This document shows, piece after piece, positions 1 through 10,370 of a DNA stretch of 64,000 nucleotides (the stretch's first letter is position 1; the number at the start of each line of letters is the position of its first letter). Made by a program: the position numbers and the translations under genes. The stretch is from Symbiodinium natans (Eukaryota; Sar; Dinophyceae; Suessiales; Symbiodiniaceae), in assembly GCA_905221605.1 (NCBI GenBank), contig CAJNDS010002761.1, positions 186,001 through 250,000 of the forward strand, given 5' to 3'. The notes under the pieces are model-generated. The model searched no databases and was not told the DNA's origin. It saw nothing but the letters and a program-made list of their open reading frames with translations.

Positions 1-1201
1 AATATGGCACGGAGCCTTGAAGCATGCATTCATGCAGACATACATGACATATATACACAACTGTTTTAATAAATAGGGCACCCCCCCCCCCCCAAAAAAT
101 GCCTCGAGTTTACAGAATTCCTCCACATGGAGAGAAGATGCCAAAACCGCATGCGAGGCCAGAGGGTCGAGTCCAATGGCGGATCTTAACGGGGGGTTTA
201 GGGTTTGACGCTCAGAGCCTGGGTTCAAAAAAGGGTTTATAGGGTTTAGGGCATAGCTGACATGCAGAGTCTGGGTTCCAAAGGGACGGCCCCATTCTCT
301 ACACAGAGGTCTTAAAAGAACAGCGAGAACAAATCAATGCCCAGCAGGTTCCAGAGGCATCACTCTGAAACTTCGCCACAGGAAGGTGTGTTCACTTCGG
401 TCTTGGATTGACTGCCCATTCTGTACATCCACCACTTGCGTGGTATACGTTAGCTGCTTTTAGATCCACATCGATGCGAGCCGTACACCTTAGACCTCCC
501 AAGCCCTCCGCTCCGGTCCAAGTGTTCAGCCTTTTGAGTGCCGAGGGCCGCGCAGTCCCTCACGGCACCGGCCACGATGCCTGAGCGCCGCGCATCCGGC
601 ACGGTTCAAGTGCCGCCCCCCTCACAGCACCCTGTACAAGTCGGAGTTTCTGCGCTCGGCATGTTTGCCTTATGTAGCTTGCGCGTTGTGACTGTTGCAA
701 AGCTACATTGGTCACAAAAGTTCTCTTGGTTGCCGCGTGTGTTTTCCGGGGCGGCCTTTGAGGGTGTTGCAATGCGCTGCACATGTGCACTTTCGCCTGT
801 GCTGCTGCCAGATCATCCAGTAGATCACGCAGCCTCTGCTTCAGAGCGCAAGGCACAGTCTGGGACTCGTGTGTGCTAATGTCCGAGTTGGTTGGCGTTG
901 TTGTGATGGGGTAGAGCATGGGCAGAGAAGATGGGTTTCAGAATGCCATCATCAGCAGACGTCCCAGAATCCGGAAAGCACCGGAAAGGAGCTTGGCACT
1001 GGCACCGTCTTCCAGGCCCCTCCGAGGCAGCTCTGCTGTTCTTTGTTAGGCGTGTCACCGCAGCTACCTTACTGTTGGTTGGTATAGGGAACGAGGGAAT
1101 TAGGGCCCTATATATAGCCTGTAAGGGAATAAACAGCGTACCTCATTCCCACATTCCCTGCTAACCAACACTAAGCTACAACAGGAAGAGAGGCGATCAG
1201 G
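1..1201. other. No recognisable gene
   Basis: I see no coding region that I can support. The stretch holds a C-then-A homopolymer junction (81-100), telomere-like TTTAGGG fragments (195-262) and mixed unique sequence. Open frames here overlap on both strands and show no recognisable family. Confidence 0.5.
195..262 (+). repeat. Degenerate TTTAGGG telomere-like tract
   Basis: Several GGGTTTAGGG and GGGTTTATAGGG pieces are interleaved with unique bases. TTTAGGG is the telomeric repeat of plants and many algae, and interstitial copies recur in this window. Confidence 0.6.
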
Positions 1202-1734
1202 ATGTCCGTCGAACAGGTATGCGCAACAGACTTCCCCCCTTCCATGGCGGGGCGATGCGCCCCGAATGGTCGCAATGAGAGGCCTGTTTGAATCCTTTGA
1301 ACTTGAGAGGTGTCACTGGTGACTTTGGCGAGTCATAACTTAATCTGCTAGGAATTCTGTACATATAGGTACCATGTATTTGTAGATGAATATAAGTAGA
1401 AAATAGAATAGAAATCTAAAGATATATAAATCAATACAAACTATACACATTTTATAGGCAAATGATTAAATCAATATTTTGCTACATATATATATATGTG
1501 TATATGTAGACCAAAAAACTATACAAATAAATAAACAAACAAATATATACTTACATATATATATATATATATTTTAAATATTACTATTTTATTATCAGAC
1601 ATGTTTTGGTGCCTTTGGCATGTTCTTGTTACAAGCCAGGTGGCGAGTGGGCCGAGCCTGTGACCACCGGGGCCATCGAGCCGGTCTTCCAGGCAGATGG
1701 GAAAATTCGAAAGCGCAGCCTCAGATGGGTCTCA
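1202..1734 (+). other. Possible small exons around an AT-rich intron
   Basis: ATG TCC GTC GAA CAG at 1202-1216 is followed directly by a GTATGC donor-like sequence. About 420 bp later, after an AT-rich low-complexity stretch (1380-1610), an acceptor-like CCAG near 1641 opens a segment to 1734 that reads GEWAEPVTTGAIEPVF in one frame. The simple join of the two pieces is out of phase, so another exon or a different donor would be needed. No family is recognised. This is a weak suggestion only. Confidence 0.22.
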
Positions 1735-1740
1735 AGATGT

Positions 1741-3346
1741 CAATAATTATATACTACAGGGAAAAACTAATTTACTAGTATGATAAGAAAAAATAGTATT
1801 ATTATATTCGCCTTTATATCTTTAGAAGCCTGGCCACAATAATTTGTGCGGATTTTATGTTCTTGAGTTGTTGTGTGGTCTGTGTGGGCAGGAAGAGGAG
1901 AACAGGACGCCGGTTGCCCAGGGAGTGGTTAGCCTTAAGTGATGCTTGTGGCGGCTTGCGGCAGCGTCTGCGGATGGTGCGCTCTCCGTGTATTGGTTTG
2001 TGCCCTTTGCGGCTGGGCAGCTCATGCAGGTAAAGACGTGGCCCTTCTGCTGCACGTTTGCGTGCGCTTGCGTGTTGCATGTGGGCCGTCTGCCCCGCAA
2101 AGGCCTCAACTTCCTGTTTCTGGTCATCGGTGGCCCCAGGCAAGCTGCTAAACTGTGGCTTTGGATTGCCCAGCGAGCATAATGATTCTCTGTGCGAAAG
2201 GCCTTGCTAGGAGAAGAACCACGCGAATTCGATCCGGACGTCTTGTGGGCCAAGTGATGCCGATAAGGCAATGCACGGTAATTTCTGGCACGCTTGGCAC
2301 ATGAGAGTGCATAAGATATGCTGTGGCACCAACTCGATGCAGCTGTGCTGAATGCCCATCTTTGCTTGCTGGACAACTCCAACCTCAGATTAGGTGCAGC
2401 TGCTTTTTTTTGTCTGCAGCCTCGGCCATGCCGGATGACAAGGGTCGAAAGGGGTCGAAAGCTGAACAACAGCGATGCTGAAACCTGATGCGGTGCCGGT
2501 GCAATGTTGCACCAAGAAGTACAGTCCGCTGCAGAAATTCGCATGGCCTGACGCGCGGAGAAGGCTCAGGACCAAAAAAGAGCGAGTCTGTGTTACTTTG
2601 CCGTGTTTTGCATCGCGCAGCTTGAGGCGACTTCGGTCACTTAATCACGAGAGTTGTAGCATGTGTTGCCCAATGCTGTCGCGAGGAAGGGAGGGGATGG
2701 CTGGACGCCGCCCTAGAACAACCTCTATGGTTTTTCTAGAGGCGGCGGCTACAATACACCAAAAGCGACGACAGTTTTGCATTTGGCGAACCCACGTCCA
2801 ACAGTGACGACGGTTACGATGATGGCGATGTCGATGCGCGCGGCGCCCAGCGGGATCGCAGCCGCTATTTCCACGTCCATTCTACATGCCGAGGCAGCCT
2901 ATGTATGACGTGACTAGCAGACTAGCATGTGTCTGCTTACTGCTTCTGTTTTGCTTTGATGGGTCGTGCAACGTAATTAGCGGAGGAAACTATGGCTGGA
3001 GGTTCAAGGATGACGCATAGCAATCAGACCGGATGCAGCTCTTTATCACCCGTGCCCTTTGCATCACACAGTCGAAGCAGTTTTTGACGCGCGGACTCCC
3101 ATTATCCCTTCAGGGTACGATTGTTGCTAGGTCCTCCAAGCTGTTCGGCTGGCAGGCCTGTGAGTATCAGAATGCCGGCATAAGTTGAGCCCTGTCCACC
3201 TGATCCTTTCCCCACCACTTGGATCACATGGCACTTTGGGACCTGCAAGATCCTGCAGCAGTCTTCCATGCAGTGTTTCTTTTCCTCATGGGTGACGTGT
3301 CACTGCGTTTTGGGCTCAAGACTATAAGACTGAACCGATCCGGCAC
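1741..3346. other. No recognisable gene
   Basis: Long open frames exist on the minus strand (1855-2544), but their translation is low in motif content and is mirrored by plus-strand frames. A ~45-bp segment near 2325-2370 (core ACTCGATGCAGCTGTGC) recurs near 5205-5250, so a small dispersed repeat is present. Confidence 0.45.
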
Positions 3347-4933
3347 TTGTCGGTGCCAATGCCACATGGCATTGGCTCCTGGTTTCATGAGTTTCATGTT
3401 CTGAGAAATGGTCTGGTGCTGGCCTTCTGGTTGCTGACCTCGCCCAGTGGAGCTGGGGCCGAATTGAGTGCCGATGCTGAGGTAGGGGTGCAGCTGCTTC
3501 AGACGAACGCCCACTTGAAAAATCACCTTCCTGGTGTTGATCATGCCTGCTCGGCTGGGTACGGGCCCGGCATGCACATAGTTCAGCTCCCGGACATCCA
3601 GCGACAGTTCCTCTTGCTGGTGCCACCTGAGCTCGTGACGCGCAGCAAGCACCCATACCTTTTCAAAAAGTATCCCTAAGTCGCTAGGTGATGATCTGCC
3701 TTCTCTGGCTTTCTGCCGAGCTAATCCCACTTAGGTTCAAAGCAGTTCTGGGGTCCCGCTCGTCATGTCTTTTCACGGCACCTATGAGACTCCGTGGTTC
3801 CATGAGAAGGAGCTCGGCCTTATGCAGACATTGTCGCGCTACGGATGGTTGGGCATCCTGCCTTGGGGAAGCACCCTTTCGAATCCGTCTTCCATGGGCG
3901 GAGTCAGGGAATGCTGCTCCTCTCTGTGCGACACTGACGAGTGCTGTAAGCAGGGCCGATTCGTTTCAAAGAAACTGGAAGCATGCAGTTGGTGGCCCCA
4001 GGGTTCGTACGATCGCGACTTTAAGTTCGTCGACCGCATCTGGAAGTGGCTCGAGGATCACACCTGTGTGGACAGGACGCAGGCTTGCAAGTTTGTGTCG
4101 CCCAATCAGCTAGAAATCGTCCAAAGAGTTGCATGTCACATTGCTGGAACTTCCGGGCCAGGTCTTTGCGGCCGGTTTCAGCGTTGGCGCATCCTTTAGC
4201 TGGAGCTTAGCCTGCTACCGGAGCCAATACCTGCGCGCTTCTGCACCCATCGAACCCTGGTCAGATCTGCTGGATTTGACCAACTGCTCGGGTGCAAGGC
4301 CCCAAGGGGATTAGGTCAGTGATTTGATGCTGACCTGTGCTGAACTAGAAATTTTGTTGGTTCAAGTCCCCCTAATTGAGTGCTGCGTCCTCTCAGGCCG
4401 GTCTCCATGCTGAGCTATGGTGGGACGAGCGACCCAAATGTACGTCTGGACGAGATGGCCCTGCTCACAGACAAGCGTGCGCAGCAGTGCGGATGTGAAG
4501 GTGGAGCTGTGGAGCGTCTGTCTGCAACTGCAACACGGCAGCACTGGGGCGTGTCCGGTGCGTGCTTCATGCACGTCAGTATAGCTAGGTTGCAGCATCA
4601 TGCAGCATCTTGCGGCGCGTTGAGCAGCAGGTGAGCTGCAAGTTCTGGGCACAATGTGATGGCGGACATCTTTTTGAGTCCTGCTTCGTCGAAGGTGGGG
4701 TGCACGCCACCTCAGGTCGTTTGAAACCTGACCAGGCGTTGGCTATACGTCCCGGGTCTGACATTGATTGGACCAAGCGTACGTTTGAGCGCTTCTCGTT
4801 GCTAGTTGAGCCCAGCAAACTCCTCTTCTACGGCAGCCCAACTGAAGAACAGATGCAATACCACGATTCGTCTTGGCCTCCGCCGACGCTCACAGATCAC
4901 CCGTACATCCGGCATCCGCACGCCGACCCTTGA
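3347..4933 (+). CDS. Secreted-type esterase, PHB depolymerase/LpqC-like alpha/beta hydrolase (5 exons)
   Basis: Predicted serine esterase. Family members cleave poly-hydroxyalkanoate, feruloyl or related esters, usually outside the cell. Exon model: 3347-3669, 3746-4082, 4162-4298, 4397-4561, 4636-4933; phases agree and give 419 residues. The N-terminus carries a hydrophobic signal-like stretch (LVLAFWLLTSPSGAGA, about residues 23-38). The oxyanion-loop motif FHGT is at 117-120, the nucleophile elbow GFSVG at 225-229 (Ser227), the acid GGTSD at 274-278 (Asp278) and the base EGGVH at 340-344 (His344), in the usual family order. Introns 2 and 3 begin with GC. The exon 4/5 junction is ambiguous: a GC donor at 4560 with an acceptor at 4630 also fits. 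The true start could be further upstream. The substrate cannot be read from the sequence. Confidence 0.72.
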
Positions 4934-6491
4934 GTTAACTCCCCCTTGATCCATATCTCTTTCGCGGTGAGCCAGAGGAGAAAAGTGTCGGAGGTATTGC
5001 TCGCTTGGAAGCACACAGGGCCCACCCAAGGTATAACTAGAATATCACTTCAGAAAGCTGCCAGGCTGCCCAGCAGCAGGCAGCCCTGCCCTAACAATGA
5101 ACTGCCGGCGGAACACTCTCTCGGTATCCTAATCATCAGAACTCGTGCTTCCAAGACATCCTCCAGAAGAGATTCCAGTGGAGGAGGCTGGATGAAGTAT
5201 GCATAAGTCATGCTGCGGCAACTCGATGCAGCTGTGCCTTGCATACCCAAGGGTTGAATGCCGCAGAATATGCACGGCCAGCTGATGCGTGGGGAAGGTC
5301 CATACATGAAAAGGAAGTGCGTGTTGAATGCGTTTTCTGATTTGAACCTGCAAGCCGTGCTTGCAACAACTGTGCACGCATCACGCGACCTCGAGAGCTA
5401 TCAAGCAACGGCCGGCTGCATTTCTTGCTTGCACGGCTTGTTGAGCTTCCCCACAAGACGCAATGGAGCAACTTTGCAAAGCATCGCCCATGGTAACAAT
5501 CGTTTCATGAACATACCCCATGACCGCCGTTCAGCAGCTATGAGGTTTTAGCATCTTGCCCCGACCCACCCTCAGCCGCCACCCGTGCAACCGCTGACCC
5601 GAGTTTAATATCATTAATTAATACGAATAAGAACAATAATAATCATAATTGTACAATGTTTATAAGAAATCTATAATTATAAGAATGTGAATGACATAAA
5701 AAATATTAATAGAAGCGCCTTGCCGCAATGGGAGACGTGCATTGGTCGGCTCATCCTGCCTGAGTTGGTAGCAATCGCCGTTTGCCAACCATCCCAAGCC
5801 GCAAGCTGCTACAGCAAGTTCCTACATCTAATGAAGATATCATTACAGCATTTTTATTATTGTGATTGTCATTATTGTATGTTGTGTGAGGCGTTCGCTT
5901 CTTTCTTGCCCTAGCTTCCCTAGATAGACATAAGAGCCCGAGAACATGCAGCAATTTTACCCTCATCTTCACGGGGCCCTTAGTTGAAGTCCATTTTTGC
6001 TTCGCTTTAACGGGCCCAAAAGACCTCATATTTCACTTCTATTTAACGAGGTCTTGGCCCAACTCAGCGGGCCCGGAGAAAAGGAGAAACGTACCCATGC
6101 AGCAATTTTCATGTCGACATGTTGATGGCAGGTTCGACGTCATCGGTTTGAATACCAACAATAGCAAAGTGGAAATTCCACGAGCGTAATGTGCACGTAT
6201 GCATTCGTGCGTGCGCCTGCGCGCACGTGTCAGTGTTGCCAGGGGATGTGCCCATGAGCATTCAAGAGGCAGAGGCCAGGCACTTGCTGCTGAGCATACC
6301 GTTGCAGCCTTGCCCTTCCTTTGCCCCAAGTTCGCTGTGCAAAGCACACCAGGGCGCATATTCGGAGCCGGACCGTGACAAGCTTGACGCCGAGCTTCTC
6401 AAGGAGGCCTGCTTCTCAAGATCTCGCTGTGCATCCCGTTGGCCGTTTCTTTCAGCACTGCGTCGTGACGTGTCGTGTTCCTGGCGGCCAG
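4934..6491. other. No recognisable gene; AT-rich island
   Basis: Mostly unique sequence with no supported coding frame. Positions 5590-5700 form an AT-rich island inside GC-richer DNA. The small dispersed repeat mentioned at 2.3 kb has its second copy at about 5205-5250. Confidence 0.45.
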
Positions 6492-6581
6492 GAGGGAAAC
6501 CAACTTCTGAGGGCCCAGGAGCCAGAGCTGGCCATACAGCGCTACGAAGAAGCCCTGGAGGTTCTAGGCACCACTCCTTGA
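6492..6581 (+). CDS. TPR-like exon fragment
   Basis: An acceptor-like GGCCAG (ending 6491) opens a frame reading EGNQLLRAQEPELAIQRYEE and continuing ALEVLG. This matches the helix-turn-helix spacing of a tetratricopeptide repeat (small residue, A, Y, A-L pattern), as in co-chaperone TPR proteins. It is a single exon; partner exons were not found with confidence. A second TPR-like segment lies at 16.2-16.6 kb, but the sulfotransferase-like genes lie between, so the two are probably unrelated. The exon could end at a GC donor near 6569 instead of the in-frame stop. Confidence 0.45.
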   Translation, partial: EGNQLLRAQEPELAIQRYEEALEVLGTTP

Positions 6582-7221
6582 TACTCTGTGAGTTGGAATT
6601 TCTGCTACGAGCCGTTGATATTGTGAGCAGCCCGGACGGCCGCGATAATGTGCCACTCCGCGCATATGATGCGTCTTGTGCAACCATGCCCTGGAGCTGA
6701 CCGCAAGACTTGGCCCAAGCGAACCGAATCTCCACAGAGCGGCTACACCATAGGTGTCAGCGGCGACGAGTGCCATGACAAAGGCCCCTTGGACTAGCGG
6801 CCAGAGGAACTAAGGCGGCAAAGTCAAGCTGCCTAAAGACACTCCGCAGCTCGGCCAGTCTCTGATACCTGAGGTTCAGTGCACAATTTTGGTCCTTCTC
6901 TGGACATTGGCCAGGTCAGAAGAGGCACGGGGCAGCGCGCGCTCACGGCACACGAAATTCACACTCATAGAAGATAGACGTCTCATGGAACCTGTCATGA
7001 TTGCCTACAAAAAACGGAGAAGCACACCGCAGCCCCTACGTCCTGTCAATTGTCGCAATTCCCAACAAATTCTTGTGGTCAGGTGGCAGATTCATGGATG
7101 GAGGCGGACGGCGCCTGCAACCTGCAAACCAGGAGAGCTGAGGAATGGTGAGCTCCGTTGAATGTCCGCCCCATCCCGCGTCATCCCCTTCCCCCCAGCC
7201 CCACTCCAACCCTACCCCATT

Positions 7222-7325
7222 TGGGGGTTTGCGATAATAAGGGACCCCTAATATATACCCCCGAATAGTAGGATCCCCCTACAATAAGGACCCCAATAAG
7301 GTACCCCTAATATCGTAAGCCCTGA
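7222..7325. mobile_element. 104-bp TIR element (MITE/introner-like), copy 1
   Basis: The left end TGGGGGTTTGCGATAATAAG is matched, imperfectly, by the reverse complement of the right end (TCAGGGCTTACGATATTAGG). The centre carries the family core AATAGTAGGATCCCC followed by AATAAGGACCCC. The length equals that of the copies at 29.6 and 60.2 kb. It encodes no protein and would be non-autonomous. Confidence 0.65.
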
Positions 7326-7477
7326 TTGGCACAAGCAAAGATGTGGAACCCCCCCAGGATGCAGCAGACCGAGGAAAACTATGTGTCAAACTTGGTCGAC
7401 CAGTTCCTTGAGGCACCACTGCCGTCTCCAAACCGCAACCTTACCAGCGAGAACCCGCCCCATGGCCTGAACAGGAT

Positions 7478-7506
7478 TTAGGGTTTTGGGTTAGGGCTTA
7501 GGGCAG
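7478..7506 (+). repeat. Telomere-like TTTAGGG fragment
   Basis: GGATTTAGGGTTTTGGGTTAGGGCTTAGGG. The unit is present four times with drift. Confidence 0.5.
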
Positions 7507-7957
7507 TGGAGTCTCCACCCTAATCAAGTAAAGCTTGTAGGCACGGCATCGTGTCGCACACGGCCTTGCTGGCCTTACTCTTACCACTACTCTGGAGGAA
7601 GCTGTGTAGCTCGGTTTAGATCAAACGCCAAGAGAGCTCAAACCCTTAAACGAGGCTAGCACATGTTTACGACTCCTGGAGATGCTCCAACACCGTCGCT
7701 GAAACCCATAGCACACAACGGCACATTGAGCCGAGAGCGTGAGCAGAGAGCCGAGCCCGGAACCCCCGTGTTAGGTTGATCTTCCTGCATCAAGCCCGCG
7801 CAGCGGGCACCTCCATCCGAAAGCTGATCTCCAACTCCTCCAGGCTTTTCGGCTGTGGTCTTCATCGACTTTTTTCTTTCTTGTTAATGACTCGTCTGAC
7901 GTTCTCAAAAGTTTTTCCCCACATCTTTGTGTGGGGTTCTTACTTTTGGGGCTGTCC

Positions 7958-8115
7958 CGCCGCCTCCTCCTCCTCTTCCTCCTCTTCCTCCTCCTTCTCC
8001 CGCCTCCTCCTCCGCCGCCGCCTCTTCCTCGTCCTCATCTTCCTTCTCTTCCTCGTCGTCGTTCACATCACGCACATCACGCATCACATCACGCACATGA
8101 CGCACTTCATGCGCC
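7958..8115. repeat. Polypyrimidine (CCT)n tract plus CACATCACG repeats
   Basis: About 95 bp of almost pure C/T on the + strand (7958-8055) is followed by ~50 bp of CACATCACG/CATGACGCA repeats. Long mirror-like polypyrimidine tracts can form triplex (H-) DNA. Confidence 0.75.
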
Positions 8116-8157
8116 ACACAATATCAGGCACGTACTATGCACACACATCACCATACT

Positions 8158-9910
8158 GCAGGCACGCGCGCGACACAGGTGTCGTTTGTGCTGGCAGGCG
8201 CGGCACTTAGGGGCCCTGGGCCGTTGCCGCGCGCGCGCTCGGGGGCTCGCGAAAGGTTGGCAGGCGCGACACAGGTGTCGTTTGTGCTGGCAGGCGCGGC
8301 ACTTAGGGGCCCTGGGCCGTTGCCGCGCGCGCGCGCTCGGGGGCTCGCGAAACGTTGGCAGGCGCGACACAGGTGTCGTTTGTGCTGGCAGGCGCGGCAC
8401 TTGGGGGTCCTGGGCCGTTGCCGCGCGCGCGCTCGGGGGCTCGCGAAACGTTGGCAGGCGCGACACAGGTGTCGTTTGTGCTGGCAGGCGCGGCACTTAG
8501 GGGCCCTGGGCCGTTGTCGCGCGCGCGCTCGGGGGCTCGCGAAACGTTGGCAGGCGCGACACAGGTGTCGTTTGTGTTGGCAGACGGGGCAATTAGGGGT
8601 CCTGGGCCGTTGCCGCGCGCGCGCTCGGGGGCTCGCGAAAGGTTGGCAGGCGCGACACAGGTGTCGTTTGTGCTGGCAGGCGCGGCGCTTAGGGTCCCTG
8701 GGCCGTTGCCGCGCGCGCGCTCGGAGGCTCGCGAAACGCTGGCAGGCGCGACACACGCGTCGTTTGTGCTGGCAGGCGCGGCACGTAGGGGCCCTGGGCC
8801 GTTGCCGCGCGCGCGCTCGGGGGCTCGCGAAACGCTGGCAGGCGCGACACACGCGTCGTTTGTGCTGGCAGGCGCGGCACGTAGGGGCCCTGGGCCGTTG
8901 CCGCGCGCGCGCTCGGGGGCTCGCGAAACGCTGGCAGGCGCGACACAGGTGTCGTTTGTGCTGGCAGGCGCGGCACGTGGCAGGCGCGGCGCTTAGGGGC
9001 CCTGGGCCGTTGCCGCGCGCGCTCGGGGGCTCGCGCTGGCAGGCGCGGCACTTAGGGGCCCTGGGCCGTTGCCGCGCGCGCGCTCGGGGGCTCGCGAAAC
9101 GTTGGCAGGCGCGACACATGTTGTTTGTGCTGGCAGGCGCGGCGCTTAGGGGCCCTGGGCCGTTGCCGCGCGCGCGTTCGGGGGCTCGCGAAACGCTGGC
9201 AGGCGCGACACACGCGTCGTTTGTGCTGGCAGGCGCGGCACGTAGGGGCCCTGGGCCGTTGCCGCGCGCGCGCTCGGGGGCTCGCGAAACGCTGGCAGGC
9301 GCGACACAGGTGTCGTTTGTGCTGGCAGGCGCGGCACGTGGCAGGCGCGGCGCTTAGGGGCCCTGGGCCGTTGCCGCGCGCGCTCGGGGGCTCGCGCTGG
9401 CAGGCGCGGCACTTAGGGGCCCTGGGCCGTTGCCGCGCGCGCGCTCGGGGGCTCGCGAAACGTTGGCAGGCGCGACGCAGGTGTCGTTTGTGCTGGCAGG
9501 CGCGGCACGTAGGGGCCCTGGGCCGTTGCCGCGCGCGCGCTCGGGGGCTCGGGAAACGTTGGCAGGCGCGACGCAGGTGTCGTTTGTGCTGGCAGGCGCG
9601 GCACTTAGGGGCCCTGGGCCGTTGCCGCGCGCGCGCTCGGGGGCTCGCGAAACGTTGGCAGGCGCGACACAGGTGTTGTTTGTGCTGGCAGGCGCGGCAC
9701 GTAGGGGCCCTGGGCCGTTGCCGCGCGCGCTCGGGGGCTCACGAAACGCTGGCAGGCGCGACACAGGTGTCGTTTGTGCTGGCAGGCGCGGCACTTAGGG
9801 GCCCTGGGCCGTTGCCGCGCGCGCGCTCGGGGGCTCGCGAAACGTTGGCAGGCGCGACACAGGTGTTGTTTGTGCTGGCAGGCGCGGCACGTAGGGGCCC
9901 TGGGCCGTTA
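8158..9910. repeat. GC-rich ~96-bp satellite (about 18 units)
   Basis: The unit runs from GACACAGGTGTCGTTTGTG through GGCCCTGGGCCGTTGCC, an alternating (CG)n run and GGGGGCTCGCGAAACG. Period is 96 bp in most units and 98 where the CG run is longer. Since 96 is a multiple of 3, long open frames appear on both strands, but they encode only the repeat. Variants include ACACGCGTCG for ACAGGTGTCG and CACGTAGG for CACTTAGG. A larger block is duplicated with a 361-bp offset (truncated units at ~8973 and ~9334). The array ends abruptly near 9910. Confidence 0.93.
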
Positions 9911-10370
9911 CAGATGATCTCCCCGCATGGGCGGAAAGCGGCCTTGCACCGCCGACACTCGCTGTATCTGCCGACCCGGATTGGGAAGGAGATCAAGCGC
10001 TTGCTCAGGAGACGCACTCGGCGACTAGCGTCGCCGCTTCATTTAACAAAGATCGGCAGCTACATTGGTTCTGCGACCTGGGGTCGCGCCTCACCAATGT
10101 ACGACTGACCCACATGTTACTTGTGCAATTACTCTTGACGCGTCACTCTTTACTTTCGCGCGGTTTCGCACTCGCACTCCCGCACACACACTCACACTCA
10201 CGCACTCACACTCACGCACTCACTCATGGCCACACACTCACTCCATCGCTCTCTCACTCTCACTTCTCTACTCTTTCTGAATGGAAAACTTTGCATGTGG
10301 GGTTATCCGGTCCTTTAATTTCGTCTTTCTTCATGGCATTGTTGCTGTTTAGCTGTACGTCAGCACCTGC
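9911..10370. other. No recognisable gene; CACTCA-rich tract
   Basis: Unique sequence after the satellite, then a degenerate CACACTCACACTCACGCACT tract at about 10180-10260. No supported coding frame. Confidence 0.45.

Larger units (their letters stand above)
6582..8157. other. No recognisable gene; mobile element and simple repeats
   Basis: Contains a 104-bp inverted-repeat element (7222-7325), a telomere-like tract (7478-7506), and a pyrimidine-rich CCT/CTC tract followed by CACATCACG repeats (7958-8115). The open frames over the CCT tract encode only poly-Ser/Leu/Pro or poly-Glu/Gly. Confidence 0.5.

Noticed and set aside
1855-2544. 229-codon minus-strand frame
   Set aside because: No recognisable motif, composition like shadow translation, and plus-strand frames overlap it.
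8137-10108. Open frames of 120-406 codons on both strands
   Set aside because: They are translations of the 96-bp satellite in every frame, with no start, domain or codon bias of a real gene.
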